Assembly (NCBI GenBank): GCA_913031575.1
Contig: CAJWEV010000005.1
Span: 1 to 64,000 of the forward strand
Direction of reading: 5' to 3'
Source of the DNA: an uncultured Halieaceae bacterium
GTDB lineage: Bacteria; Pseudomonadota; Gammaproteobacteria; Pseudomonadales; Halieaceae
DNA: 64,000 bases
Shown in pieces: positions 10,310 to 20,321 of this stretch. The translations under genes and the position numbers were made by a program. The notes under the pieces were generated by a model. The model searched no databases. It was given only the letters and a program-made list of their open reading frames with translations, and was not told the origin of the DNA. Position 1 is the first letter of the stretch. Every line of letters begins with the position of its first letter.

Positions 10310-11482
10310 ATGTCTAAGGCAAAGCCGCTCTCAGGTATCAGAGTTGTTGAGCTCGGTCAGCTCCTTGCAGGACCTTTCACAGGCGCCATCCTTGGGTACT
10401 TTGGTGCCGAGGTCATAAAGATTGAGCCACCGGGCGGCGATCCCCTACGTCAATGGCGAGAAGTTCATAATGGCACGTCGTTCTGGTATCGCTCACTCGG
10501 AAGAAATAAAAAGAGTGTAGTGCTCGATCTAAAGACAGAGGGTGGTCGCGACGCGACGCGACGGCTGTTAAAAACCGCCGATGTGGTTATCGAGAACTTT
10601 CGACCCGGGACTATGGAGAAGTGGGCACTGGGGCCGGAAGACATTAAACCCGATAATCCCGGCCTCATTTATGCTCGCATTTCTGGCTACGGCCAGACCG
10701 GGCCATTCTCACAAAAACCTGGCTATGCGTCGGTGACCGAGGGATATGCAGGCTTTCGTTACATTAACGGACACAAAGATGAACCACCGGTGCGCCCCAA
10801 TATCTCGCTTGGGGATACGGTTGCCGCGATTCATGCTGCCCTGGGTGTGACACTTGCCATCATCCAGCGACATCAGTCGAATGAAGGACAGGTGGTGGAT
10901 GTTGCACTTTACGAATCTGTCTTCAATCTACTGGAGGGCATCATCCCCGAGTACGACGGCGCTGGCGTTATTCGTGAACCCTCGGGATCAACTATCACAG
11001 GGATCGTGCCAACCAATACGTACCGGTGTGCAGACGGTAAGTTTGTCGTCATTGGTGGCAACGGCGACAGTATTTTCAAGCGACTAATGTTAGAAGCCGG
11101 TCAACCGGATATCGCCAACGACCCAGCACTTGCTCAAAATCCGGGGCGCGTAATTCATCAGCAACGAATTGACGACGCGCTGTCCGACTGGTGCGCCGCA
11201 CACACGTCAACAGAAATCATCGATAGGCTCGAGACAGCCAAAGTGCCTGTAGGCCCAATCTACAATGTAGCCGACATGCTGGAGGACCCCCATTATAACG
11301 CTCGAGGATTATTCGAAACCGTCGAGATCGATGGTGAGCCGCTTAAGATTCCGGCGATCATGCCAAGGCTCAGCGATACCCCTGGGGGCACAGAGTGGGC
11401 TGGTGGCGACGTGGGTACTCATACGCATGAGGTGCTGTCAGAGCTACTAGGTATGTCGGACGAAGACATCGCCAATTTGTAG
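10310..11482 (+). CDS. CaiB/BaiF CoA-transferase family protein
   Basis: LSGIRVVELGQLLAGPFTGAILGYFGAEVIKIEPPGGDPLR and YARISGYGQTGP motifs; ATG at 10310 preceded by ttaggaaaa. Confidence 0.92.
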   Translation: MSKAKPLSGIRVVELGQLLAGPFTGAILGYFGAEVIKIEPPGGDPLRQWREVHNGTSFWYRSLGRNKKSVVLDLKTEGGRDATRRLLKTADVVIENFRPGTMEKWALGPEDIKPDNPGLIYARISGYGQTGPFSQKPGYASVTEGYAGFRYINGHKDEPPVRPNISLGDTVAAIHAALGVTLAIIQRHQSNEGQVVDVALYESVFNLLEGIIPEYDGAGVIREPSGSTITGIVPTNTYRCADGKFVVIGGNGDSIFKRLMLEAGQPDIANDPALAQNPGRVIHQQRIDDALSDWCAAHTSTEIIDRLETAKVPVGPIYNVADMLEDPHYNARGLFETVEIDGEPLKIPAIMPRLSDTPGGTEWAGGDVGTHTHEVLSELLGMSDEDIANL

Positions 11483-11491
11483 CGAGAGGGG

Positions 11492-12409
11492 TTAGTCGAG
11501 GGATTGACCTAATTTCTGCCAACTACGTGACACCCACGAGTAACTGCGCCCAAAGTTATCTGTGCCCAAGAGGCGATTTACTGTGGTAACGGCAGCAAGG
11601 AGATGCTCAAGACTCACACCAGTATTAACGCCCATGCTTTCGAGCAGGGTGACGAGGTCTTCCGTCGCCAAGTTGCCCCTCGCCCCCGGTGCAAAAGGAC
11701 AACCCCCCAAGCCTCCGATGGCACTATCAAAAAGTCGGATATCGCGTTCCAACGCGGCGAATACATTTGTCATTGCCATGGCACGGGTATCATGAAAATG
11801 ACATCCCAAAACATCGGAACCGTGCTGTGCAACCAAATCGGATAGGAGTGAACCAACCGCCCTCGGATTAGCGGCTCCAATCGTATCCGCCACCATGATC
11901 CGTGCAGGTCGCCATCTCATCAACCGGTTCACCTGATCGATAACTATGCTCGGAGCGACCAGCCCTTCATAGGGACACTCGAAGGCAACCGCCAAATAAA
12001 CATGTATGTCGACCCCATCTTCGACAGCACGCTCTAAAATAATCTCCGCGGAGCTGAAGGTGTCTTCAAGTCCTTTCCCGATATTATTTTGGTTCATTAG
12101 TTCGGTCGCAGCGACCACCAAGCCCATCTCTTTAATGCCTGCGGAGAGGGCCATCTCATATCCTTTCTGATTAGGTACCAGCACGCTGAACTTACAGCCA
12201 CTCTGGGGCAACGCTGCAACCAGCGTGTCCGTACCTGCCATCTGAGGTACCGCTTCAGAAGACACAAAGGAACCGACTTCTATCTCGGGAAGTCGCGCGT
12301 CCACCAAGACTTTAACCAGTTCTAGACGAGCCTCGACAGTCAAATGGACGGGCTGCGATTGCAAACCATCCCTTGGACCTACTTCTTTTATGGTAATGGT
12401 ATCGGCCAT
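11492..12409 (-). CDS. mvaB: Hydroxymethylglutaryl-CoA lyase family protein
   Basis: KEVGPRDGLQSQP, VSSEAVPQMAGTD, HFHDTRAMAMTN, GGLGGCPFAPGARGN(L)ATEDLV: HMG-CoA lyase signature. Confidence 0.88.
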   Translation of the reverse strand: MADTITIKEVGPRDGLQSQPVHLTVEARLELVKVLVDARLPEIEVGSFVSSEAVPQMAGTDTLVAALPQSGCKFSVLVPNQKGYEMALSAGIKEMGLVVAATELMNQNNIGKGLEDTFSSAEIILERAVEDGVDIHVYLAVAFECPYEGLVAPSIVIDQVNRLMRWRPARIMVADTIGAANPRAVGSLLSDLVAQHGSDVLGCHFHDTRAMAMTNVFAALERDIRLFDSAIGGLGGCPFAPGARGNLATEDLVTLLESMGVNTGVSLEHLLAAVTTVNRLLGTDNFGRSYSWVSRSWQKLGQSLD

Positions 12410-12450
12410 AGTCGGAAGGCTACGCGCCGATGCTGAATAACGCCATAGTG

Positions 12451-13560
12451 CTAGGTATTTACCTGCAACATCTTGTGATCAGCCCAAAAGGGTAAGCGGC
12501 TCTCTTGACCCTCGGATAACGGAAGATCTCCCTGTGCCCACAAAGCCTCCCATATCCCGACCTCGGTCAAAAGTGTCTGCAAGTCAGGTCGTACATCCTG
12601 CGGCACCGAATTAAATCGCGAGCGGAGCTCGGATAGGCACCACACACGGTAATGAGAGCTTCGGGCCCGCGTGTAGTTCACCCCACCAACCTTTGCGGAA
12701 AACCTCAATTTTCCTTGCCTGACCGCCTCAACGTTAGCGTTTAAGTAGGGCAAGTAGCCTCTCGCAATGTGTTGCAGCAAGGCACGGATATCATCGGGAA
12801 CGCCCTGAATAAGTCCGCCTTGTAAGCTTTCGGGACTGCTATTCCACAAACGCATGACCCACTCTAGCGTGCTGGGTGCCGTATGGCGAAGTAGTTGGAG
12901 TGGTATCGGGTCCAGAGCAAAATGTCGAAAGAAGGGTCCAGAGAAACCAATGTCAGCCAGGGTCGGTCGATCGCCCAATAAAAAACGACGATTTGAGAAG
13001 ATAGTTTCAAGCTGGGAGAACAGTGCCGCTACGTCGGCCTCTACACCCGCCACAGCCGCGGGGCTGATACCGTCGCCAGAGGTGTAACCATTGCGCTGAC
13101 GCCTGCGAAGAATGGCTCGCTTAACAAAGAGCGGTATATGAAGACCACGCATCACCTCGCGAGCCAAATGACCCGAAGCAAATTGCGCGCCTTCCTCATA
13201 AAACCACCGATAGTGCATTGCGGGTCGCCACCACCACTCGTCGGCCCAATCCTCCAACAGAAAGCAGACGAAGGCCTGCACAGGATCCTCCGGAACAATT
13301 GGGTTATCGGAATATTCGTCCTCAAACCACTCAATCATCTTGGTGCTATCGGTCATCCAGCGGCCATCAGATAGCTGGACTGTTGGCATTTGAGAAAGGC
13401 CCAGGGCCTTCTTATTTCGCCCTTCTTCCTCAGGGAAAACCATGCTTTTGAATCGATAGGGTATACCCTTCAAGCGGAAGTAGTTCTCCATCTTGCCGGT
13501 GAAGTAGGAAATGCTCGAGCCGCGAAGCTCAACTATGTCGTGGTCAATATTTTTTCCCAA
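12451..13560 (-). CDS. Glutathione S-transferase family protein
   Basis: Thioredoxin-like GST N-terminus (YFRLKGIPYRFK...MPTVQLSDGRWMTDSTKMIEWFE) and helical C-terminal domain with RFLLGDRPTLADIGF. Confidence 0.8.
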   Translation of the reverse strand: MGKNIDHDIVELRGSSISYFTGKMENYFRLKGIPYRFKSMVFPEEEGRNKKALGLSQMPTVQLSDGRWMTDSTKMIEWFEDEYSDNPIVPEDPVQAFVCFLLEDWADEWWWRPAMHYRWFYEEGAQFASGHLAREVMRGLHIPLFVKRAILRRRQRNGYTSGDGISPAAVAGVEADVAALFSQLETIFSNRRFLLGDRPTLADIGFSGPFFRHFALDPIPLQLLRHTAPSTLEWVMRLWNSSPESLQGGLIQGVPDDIRALLQHIARGYLPYLNANVEAVRQGKLRFSAKVGGVNYTRARSSHYRVWCLSELRSRFNSVPQDVRPDLQTLLTEVGIWEALWAQGDLPLSEGQESRLPFWADHKMLQVNT

Positions 13561-13644
13561 ACCGCATCCTTGTTTTTGATCGTCGCTCGAAAAAAGGCCT
13601 CAACGAGCGGCCCTAATCCAAGCGACGCAACCTCGCTCACGTGA

Positions 13645-15573
13645 CTAAAGGTGGGTATTCAAAAATTGAAGGTATGCCTCCGATGCCGTAATCCGGTTTA
13701 CCCGCTTTCTGAAACCGTGTCCCTCGTCCTCAAACAGTACGTACTCGACCGGGACATCATTAGCGCGGACCTCATCGACTAGCTCATCGCTCTCCACCTG
13801 CAGTACACGCGGGTCGTTCGCTCCCTGCACAACCAGCAGTGGTTTCACAATATTCTCCGCGTGGAATAGCGGCGAAATAGCAGTCAAACGATCCGTGTCG
13901 GTTGCGGGGTCACCCAGCTCGGCGTAGAGCGAGGTTCTAAAGGCGCCCCACCACGGTGGAATAGACTCCAGTGTTCTCAGCCAGTTAGTCACACCAAAAA
14001 TGTTCACGCCCACCTCGAACGATTCTGGCTCAAACGCCAAGGCTGCAGCCACCATGTAGCCGCCGTAAGATCCACCGATGATGCCTACGCGCTCACCGTC
14101 GATCCAATCGTAAGACGACAAGAAGGCTCGTGATGCGACCACATCTCCTAGGTCCGCCTCCCCGTGCTTCAAATCATCGAGGTGGTAGAAGGTTTTTCCA
14201 TAGCCACTAGAGCCACGGTTGTTGATTTGATAGATCGCATAGCCATGGTTCACGAGATGCTGAATAGTCGCGGAATAGCCCTTTCGGCTTTGGCCGCCTG
14301 GGCCGCCGTGGACCCACACCATCGCGGGCGCCGGATTCTCTTTCGAGGCTTCACGGGGTTTGTACAAAATACCGGGGACTTGTAGCCCGTCGTAGCTGGC
14401 GAACCGAACAACTTCGCCCTCGACCATGAAGTCGCTATTGATCGCTGGATTCAACGCTTCGGTCAGTTGCACTGCATCACCGCCTAAGGGCATGTGGTAC
14501 AAATCATAAGGCGCCGTGTCGCGGTTCAAACCGAAGGCAATCGCTGTCTCGTCGCGGTTAAACCGGACTTGAGCAAGATCACCATCGGGAACATTTTTCA
14601 GCACAACGGCCTTGCCCGTCGATAAATCAGTCAAAGTGACGTCCGTACTCGCATCGTTGTTTACGCCACTGACACGGTACCGACCGCTCGGGGAGTAGCC
14701 GACATACATCACGTCCCAATCGTCGGCGACGAGCACCTCGCGCTCACCCGTCTCCAAGGATAGCGTCCAGGCTTGGCTGAATTCGCCAAACTCGTTGGTG
14801 GAATAAATCAGCTGGCTGTTATCCGGTGTGAAACCCATCGCCGAGTACTCGATATCTCCCTCATGCGGCGTAATATTGACCAGTTCCAGCTCATCGGCCG
14901 TTACATCGATCAAGAAAAGGTCGCTGTCGGCGTTGCTGTTATTGCGGGCATAAACCACCCATCGGCCGTCCGAACTGATGGAGCCCAAATCAAGACCCTC
15001 GCTATTCTCGTAAAGGACCTCTCGTGAGTAGTCAGCGGCGCTATAGCGGTACATGTCAAAAGCAGCGCCGTCACGCTCATTGCTGAAGACATAAAAGCTC
15101 CTTCCATCCGAGGACCAGCCAGCAAAGCCCGCCTTATGACCTTCGCCCGGTGTCAAGTCAGTCACCTCACCTTCAGGCGTCATGACGAACACGTGGGTCA
15201 GCTCATCACCATTACCGTCCTGCTGGTAAATGAATCGATCATCTTCGGGAAACCACGAGTCCACATACACACCACGATCGTCAGATTGGGTTAGCGGTGC
15301 CATCTGCCCCGTAGTGACATCCAATCGGTAGGCGTTATACACACCGGTCTCGTCGGAGCTCACCAACAGATCGCCATTGGCGGCTGAAAAAGCATAGGGG
15401 CCGGCACCACCTATACGATAGCTAGTGGTCTGGAAGAATTGCGCAGCCGAGTAGGTTTCATGAGAAGCCACGGCCGTCCCAGCCCCTCCGTGTTCCTGCG
15501 CATCGTCTGCTGAGCACCCAGTTAGCAATACGGCGAGCAATGAGGCCACACCTAAGTGAAAAAAACGTGTCAT
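13645..15573 (-). CDS. S9 family peptidase (prolyl oligopeptidase-type), lipoprotein
   Basis: Likely start 15573 (MTRFFHLGVASLLAVLLTGCSADD, lipobox LTGC); TolB-like propeller repeats; catalytic GGSYGGYM and DEGHGF. Confidence 0.9.
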   Translation of the reverse strand: MTRFFHLGVASLLAVLLTGCSADDAQEHGGAGTAVASHETYSAAQFFQTTSYRIGGAGPYAFSAANGDLLVSSDETGVYNAYRLDVTTGQMAPLTQSDDRGVYVDSWFPEDDRFIYQQDGNGDELTHVFVMTPEGEVTDLTPGEGHKAGFAGWSSDGRSFYVFSNERDGAAFDMYRYSAADYSREVLYENSEGLDLGSISSDGRWVVYARNNSNADSDLFLIDVTADELELVNITPHEGDIEYSAMGFTPDNSQLIYSTNEFGEFSQAWTLSLETGEREVLVADDWDVMYVGYSPSGRYRVSGVNNDASTDVTLTDLSTGKAVVLKNVPDGDLAQVRFNRDETAIAFGLNRDTAPYDLYHMPLGGDAVQLTEALNPAINSDFMVEGEVVRFASYDGLQVPGILYKPREASKENPAPAMVWVHGGPGGQSRKGYSATIQHLVNHGYAIYQINNRGSSGYGKTFYHLDDLKHGEADLGDVVASRAFLSSYDWIDGERVGIIGGSYGGYMVAAALAFEPESFEVGVNIFGVTNWLRTLESIPPWWGAFRTSLYAELGDPATDTDRLTAISPLFHAENIVKPLLVVQGANDPRVLQVESDELVDEVRANDVPVEYVLFEDEGHGFRKRVNRITASEAYLQFLNTHL

Positions 15574-15698
15574 GCCATGGTCCCCCTTGGCGTTATTGAG
15601 TGATTTGTCATGGACTATCGATGGTAGCACCCAACAATTCAATGGCTGCTCCACTTACAGAGGCTATGACCAGCTCGTGAAACAACCGAGAGCTGTCC

Positions 15699-16631
15699 TT
15701 AGAAAACATCGAGGTCACGCGCCGAAACCACGGTTCCGCCGAATTCGCTTTTCACCTCATCGATGAGCGTCTCGTGCGTCGAGCCCCACAGCAGCTGGTG
15801 ATACAAGATAAGCAATTTCGGCTTCACCTCCGCCGCCAAACGCCCAAGCTCCGTGGTCGAGGTGTGATTCCTCGCGTGATACTTCTGCCACTGAGGCTCT
15901 TTCTTAGCAAATCCCTCTTCGCTATACACCTCATGAATGAGCACATCGGCACCTTGTGAATAATGCTTCACCACATCGGAGGGTGCGGTGTCGCCAGAAA
16001 TTACAATGATCGTATCAGGTGTTGTGAATCGATAACCCCATGCGTCCGGCCAACTACCGTGTGGCACGCGGAACGCCTCCACCTTCACATTATCATCCTC
16101 AAAAACGAGGCCCGTTTCTCTGATCTCATGGGTCTCAACACGCCAGCCCTCGTTATTGGCCGGCTGCTCACTGTAGAGCCGATAGCGGATATCCTCCTCG
16201 TAGGCCTCTAACACTTTGTCGGCCATGTGCTTGGCGCCCTCCGGACCAAACAGTCTCAGAGGCTCGTCACGACCCGCTGTCCAGGCTGTCAAAATGAGAT
16301 CTGGCAGACCCACGGTATGATCCGAGTGGAGGTGGGTTAGAAACGCATGTTTTATCTTTTCGACAGCCAAGCCCTCCACAGAACCGCCGTACTCGGGTGA
16401 CATGGCTGAGGCTTGGCGCACAACACCGGGCCCAAAATCGATCAAGTAGGGCTCATCATTCACAACGATCGCAACAGAGGGCCCAGAACGATCGGGGAAT
16501 GGATTGGGTGTCCCCGTGCCCAGCATGACGATCTGTGTGGTCTCAGAATCCAGTGTCTCTGCCACGACGCCAAAGGGCACCAGCGTGCACCCAATCGCTA
16601 ATAGGATGGTCCAACTCGCGCCTTTAAACAT
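15699..16631 (-). CDS. Exported MBL-fold metallohydrolase
   Basis: Signal peptide; THLHSDHTVGLPDL motif, VISGDTAPSD, IHEVY, HTSTTELGRLA. Confidence 0.88.
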   Translation of the reverse strand: MFKGASWTILLAIGCTLVPFGVVAETLDSETTQIVMLGTGTPNPFPDRSGPSVAIVVNDEPYLIDFGPGVVRQASAMSPEYGGSVEGLAVEKIKHAFLTHLHSDHTVGLPDLILTAWTAGRDEPLRLFGPEGAKHMADKVLEAYEEDIRYRLYSEQPANNEGWRVETHEIRETGLVFEDDNVKVEAFRVPHGSWPDAWGYRFTTPDTIIVISGDTAPSDVVKHYSQGADVLIHEVYSEEGFAKKEPQWQKYHARNHTSTTELGRLAAEVKPKLLILYHQLLWGSTHETLIDEVKSEFGGTVVSARDLDVF

Positions 16632-16637
16632 ATATCC

Positions 16638-17972
16638 TCACTTATCCACCTTTGCTTGATACTCAGAGTGGTAATTGGCCTCCACTCGTTGTGAAACCTC
16701 AATTCCCATTCTCGCCATATTGCAGAAAGAATCGATACCTTCGTTAGGGAACCCGCGACGTGTCCGGTGAATATTAAATTGGTCCGATAAAGGTTGCCCG
16801 AACTGATCCTCTATCCCCTGCCGGCCTAGGGTATAGCCTAAAAGACCACCCCAAGTCGCTGCAGGGTTATCGGCATCCCAGCCGGCCAGGACCGCTATTT
16901 TCAGCGTCTCTTTTAGATCACCCTCACCATAAAAGAGCGACACCAAACTGGCAGCGAAATTGATCCCCGAGGCAAAACAGCCATTGCAATACAAGCCTCG
17001 CGAGGTGACATCGTAACCATCTCGCTGTTCAACTTGGTAGCGCTGGTAGATGGCGTCGCGCGTTGCTTCCCACGGGAGCCCAGCTGCGTACTGGTGCTTC
17101 ACGAAATCGAACATAGCCGCTGGCACAGAGCCATCCGGCAGATGTTGCCGCGCAGCGTTGGCAATGTGATTAAGACGTTCAGGAGGGAGTTGACCGCGGG
17201 GCTCCATCGCAGCGAGGGCATGCATGAGGACGTAGAATTCAGATACGAGAACAGCGTCCCCATGCCCCGCTGTGCGAATAGGATAATAAGCGATATCAAG
17301 CGCTACATCGGGCGCACCCGGTGCCAGTAAACCGAATATCTCGGTCGTCAGCTGAGCATCAATCATGTCGCCGTGTGGATTGTTGTCTGGATGGGCTGTT
17401 TCCGGCGGTGAGTACCCCTCTAACATGAGCGTGTGCGCGCTCTGGTTAGACACCCAGAGGAAGTTCTGGTAACCCGCTTGGTCCTCACCGTACGGCGTGG
17501 GTTGCGACTCGTCGTAAATATGTCGGACCCAGGCTTTACGTATCTTTGGTGGTGTTAATTTCGCGACCTGCTGGTCATACAGAGTCCACAAATAGAGGTA
17601 CTCGATATCTGTATCGTCATCGGCCCCCCAAATCTCACTGGGACCACGAAGCACAAAGTCGATATTGCTAGAAATTTCGCTAGGGGTTTCACTCCAAATG
17701 GCCGGCTGATCGGGCATACCCCAGTCTTTTCGCGTGTAAAAACGGCCATGCTCACCGTCACCCCCAATCTTGTCCATCTCTGTAACGAGGCCCGTCCAGT
17801 TACCTATCAACTGACCCAGCCAAAAGCCCTGCCACTGATCTGACCTGGCATCACTTATTGGAGTTTCGTCAGCACCACAGTCCGGGTCTCCAACAGCGGG
17901 CTGAGCCATTGAGGAGATAACAATAAGAAGGGTGGAAATAATCGGTAACGATGCCTGCGAGGTCACTCTCAT
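16638..17972 (-). CDS. Exported ADP-ribosylglycohydrolase family protein
   Basis: Signal-peptide-like N-terminus (MRVTSQASLPIISTLLIVISSMAQPAVG); GADDDTDIEYLYLW and GWDADNPAATWGGLLGYTLG metal-site motifs of the ADP-ribosylglycohydrolase (DraG-type) fold. Confidence 0.75.
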   Translation of the reverse strand: MRVTSQASLPIISTLLIVISSMAQPAVGDPDCGADETPISDARSDQWQGFWLGQLIGNWTGLVTEMDKIGGDGEHGRFYTRKDWGMPDQPAIWSETPSEISSNIDFVLRGPSEIWGADDDTDIEYLYLWTLYDQQVAKLTPPKIRKAWVRHIYDESQPTPYGEDQAGYQNFLWVSNQSAHTLMLEGYSPPETAHPDNNPHGDMIDAQLTTEIFGLLAPGAPDVALDIAYYPIRTAGHGDAVLVSEFYVLMHALAAMEPRGQLPPERLNHIANAARQHLPDGSVPAAMFDFVKHQYAAGLPWEATRDAIYQRYQVEQRDGYDVTSRGLYCNGCFASGINFAASLVSLFYGEGDLKETLKIAVLAGWDADNPAATWGGLLGYTLGRQGIEDQFGQPLSDQFNIHRTRRGFPNEGIDSFCNMARMGIEVSQRVEANYHSEYQAKVDK

Positions 17973-18166
17973 CCTTGCGGTTTTTTCTCCATCATTTTGC
18001 TGCTTCTATGGGCTATGTGTGAGGCAACACTGCCGATCCCCATGCGCCCTATTTGTAAGTGCGTGGCATAACGTATGCCAGCAGTGTAACTCCAACCCAG
18101 CCAAGGTACTCTAAACACACAATCGAGAAATAAACCAACAACGCAACTAAAACGTTTGAGATACAC

Positions 18167-20293
18167 GTGAGCCAGAACGTCCGCGACTTTTACCATCTGC
18201 ACAACGACGCCACATCCGTGGTTATCGACTGTCGCCACAACCAACCTGTGCTCGGCTACTTTGGTAATCGTCTCGTGACAGTCAATGCATCGATGCTCGG
18301 CCAGCTCGATCGGCATGAGGCGCCGGCGTCTTTACCGATCGAGCCCACAATCAGTCTGACCCCGACCATAGGCGAGGGCTTTCTAGGTCACCTGGGGCTC
18401 GAAGTACATCGAAGTGCAACACAGTGGACTCTTGCGCCCCAGATGGTTCAGACCACGGCATCTCAGTTCAGTCTAGAGCTCATCGCCCGATGCGCAGTCT
18501 CAGATGTAGAAGTGACGCATCAACTAAAGCTGGACCCCGCTCACTCGGTTCTGTGTCTGTCGGTAAGCGTGCGCAATCTCAGCGATCAGGCGGCACTGTT
18601 TATCGATAACTGCGCGGCGACACTACCGCTGCCCGATCATCTAACCGAGTTAGAGGAAGTCACTGGCAGGTGGGCGTATGAGTTACAGACGCAGCGCCAC
18701 ACCATCACCCGCTCAGCTTACGTGAGAGAAAACTGGACGGGGCGTTCATCGCATCACATGAATCCAACCGTCACACTTTTCGAGAAAAGGGCGAGCGCAA
18801 ACCATGGTGGTGCGCTCGGCGCCCATCTAGGTTGGAGTGGCAATCATCAGATTAGGATCGAGTCACTGGCGGACGGACGGCGAATGCTTCAGGCCGGGGA
18901 GCTGTTACGACCCGGGGAGGTGGAGCTTGGGCCTGGCGAAGAGTATCAGAGTCCTAATCTCTACCTCTGTCATAGCAGTCAGGGACAAAACGGGCTGGTA
19001 GGCCAATGGCATCAGATGATCCGACGAGAATTTATTACCAAGCAACACCCCACGAGCACGAGACGTCCCGTGCAGTTGAATACCTGGGAAGCGCTCTACT
19101 TTGGTGTCGATGAGTCCTCGGTTCTGGCACTGGTGGATCAGGCGGCAACGCTGGGTATTGAGCGTTTCGTGCTCGATGACGGCTGGTTCCTCGGGCGCAT
19201 CGATGATCGTCGTGCGCTGGGAGACTGGGTAGTGGATCCGAAAAAATTTCCAAACGGACTGATACCTATCATTGAGGCTTGCCACGAAAAGGGTATGGAG
19301 TTTGGTCTCTGGATCGAACCTGAAATGGTTAGTCAAAAAAGCAAGCTCTACGAGACCCAGCCCAACTGGGTGCTGCGCCATGAAGGAGTGCCGCTCAATG
19401 AAGCCCGACAGCAGCTGGTTCTCGACCTCTCTCAGCCCGCCGTTGTCTCGCATCTTTTCGATGCGATTGGCTCGCTCCTATCAACGCATCCCATCACCTA
19501 TATCAAATGGGATATGAACCGAGACATACATCAGGCCGGAAATTCCGAGGGCCGTCACGCGCCGCACACACAAACGCGTGCACTCTACCGACTTCTAAAT
19601 CAGGTCAAAGAAGCCTTTCCGGAAGTCTGTATCGAGTCTTGCGCATCGGGCGGTGGCCGCGCCGATCTTGGCATACTCGAGTACACCTCACGGGTGTGGC
19701 CCTCCGATACCAACGATGCCCTCGACCGACTTCGGGTCCAGCGAGGCTTCCAAAACCTCTTTCCACCTGAACTCATGGGCTCGCACGTTGGACCCAGCCC
19801 CTGTCATATAACAGGTCGCCAACACAGTATGGCGTTCAGAGCGGGCGTCGCGTTTTGGGGCCACATGGGTGTGGAAGCTGACGTCCGGCAATTATCCAAA
19901 GCCGATCATCAGGTGTTGTCCGAGGCGATTACACTTCACAAACATCACCGCAAGCTCATTCACGGAGGAGGCTATCAGGTTGTAGACCGGCCAGCAGGTG
20001 AACAAGCGTGGATGGTTCTCGCACCTGATTATTCAGAGGCACTGGCTGCGCTTGCGACTTTAGAAACGCCATCAACGCCATTCCCTACCCGATACCGATT
20101 TATCGGACTGGATCCCAACAGCCACTACGCATTGACACTGGTTTGGCCAGGAGATCTGCATCCCTTGCTAACAAAGCATAAAGACGCACTGGGCGGCACT
20201 CATTGGAGCGGCGACTGGCTCATGTCTGTGGGCTTATCACTCCCCATTCTTCAGCCGGAGTCATTGCTGATTTACCATCTCAAGGCGGTCTAA
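18167..20293 (+). CDS. Alpha-galactosidase, GH36
   Basis: GTG start; FVLDDGWF, GLWIEPEMVS, YIKWDMNRD (nucleophile Asp), ESCASGGGRADLGILEYTSRVWPSDTNDALDR (acid/base Asp). Confidence 0.93.
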   Translation: MSQNVRDFYHLHNDATSVVIDCRHNQPVLGYFGNRLVTVNASMLGQLDRHEAPASLPIEPTISLTPTIGEGFLGHLGLEVHRSATQWTLAPQMVQTTASQFSLELIARCAVSDVEVTHQLKLDPAHSVLCLSVSVRNLSDQAALFIDNCAATLPLPDHLTELEEVTGRWAYELQTQRHTITRSAYVRENWTGRSSHHMNPTVTLFEKRASANHGGALGAHLGWSGNHQIRIESLADGRRMLQAGELLRPGEVELGPGEEYQSPNLYLCHSSQGQNGLVGQWHQMIRREFITKQHPTSTRRPVQLNTWEALYFGVDESSVLALVDQAATLGIERFVLDDGWFLGRIDDRRALGDWVVDPKKFPNGLIPIIEACHEKGMEFGLWIEPEMVSQKSKLYETQPNWVLRHEGVPLNEARQQLVLDLSQPAVVSHLFDAIGSLLSTHPITYIKWDMNRDIHQAGNSEGRHAPHTQTRALYRLLNQVKEAFPEVCIESCASGGGRADLGILEYTSRVWPSDTNDALDRLRVQRGFQNLFPPELMGSHVGPSPCHITGRQHSMAFRAGVAFWGHMGVEADVRQLSKADHQVLSEAITLHKHHRKLIHGGGYQVVDRPAGEQAWMVLAPDYSEALAALATLETPSTPFPTRYRFIGLDPNSHYALTLVWPGDLHPLLTKHKDALGGTHWSGDWLMSVGLSLPILQPESLLIYHLKAV

Positions 20294-20321
20294 TTAGGTC
20301 TTAAAGCGCGAGGAATATCGG

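Noticed and set aside
18905-19453. 182-aa antisense ORF inside the GH36 gene
   Set aside because: Opposite the conserved catalytic region of the alpha-galactosidase; explained as a shadow ORF.
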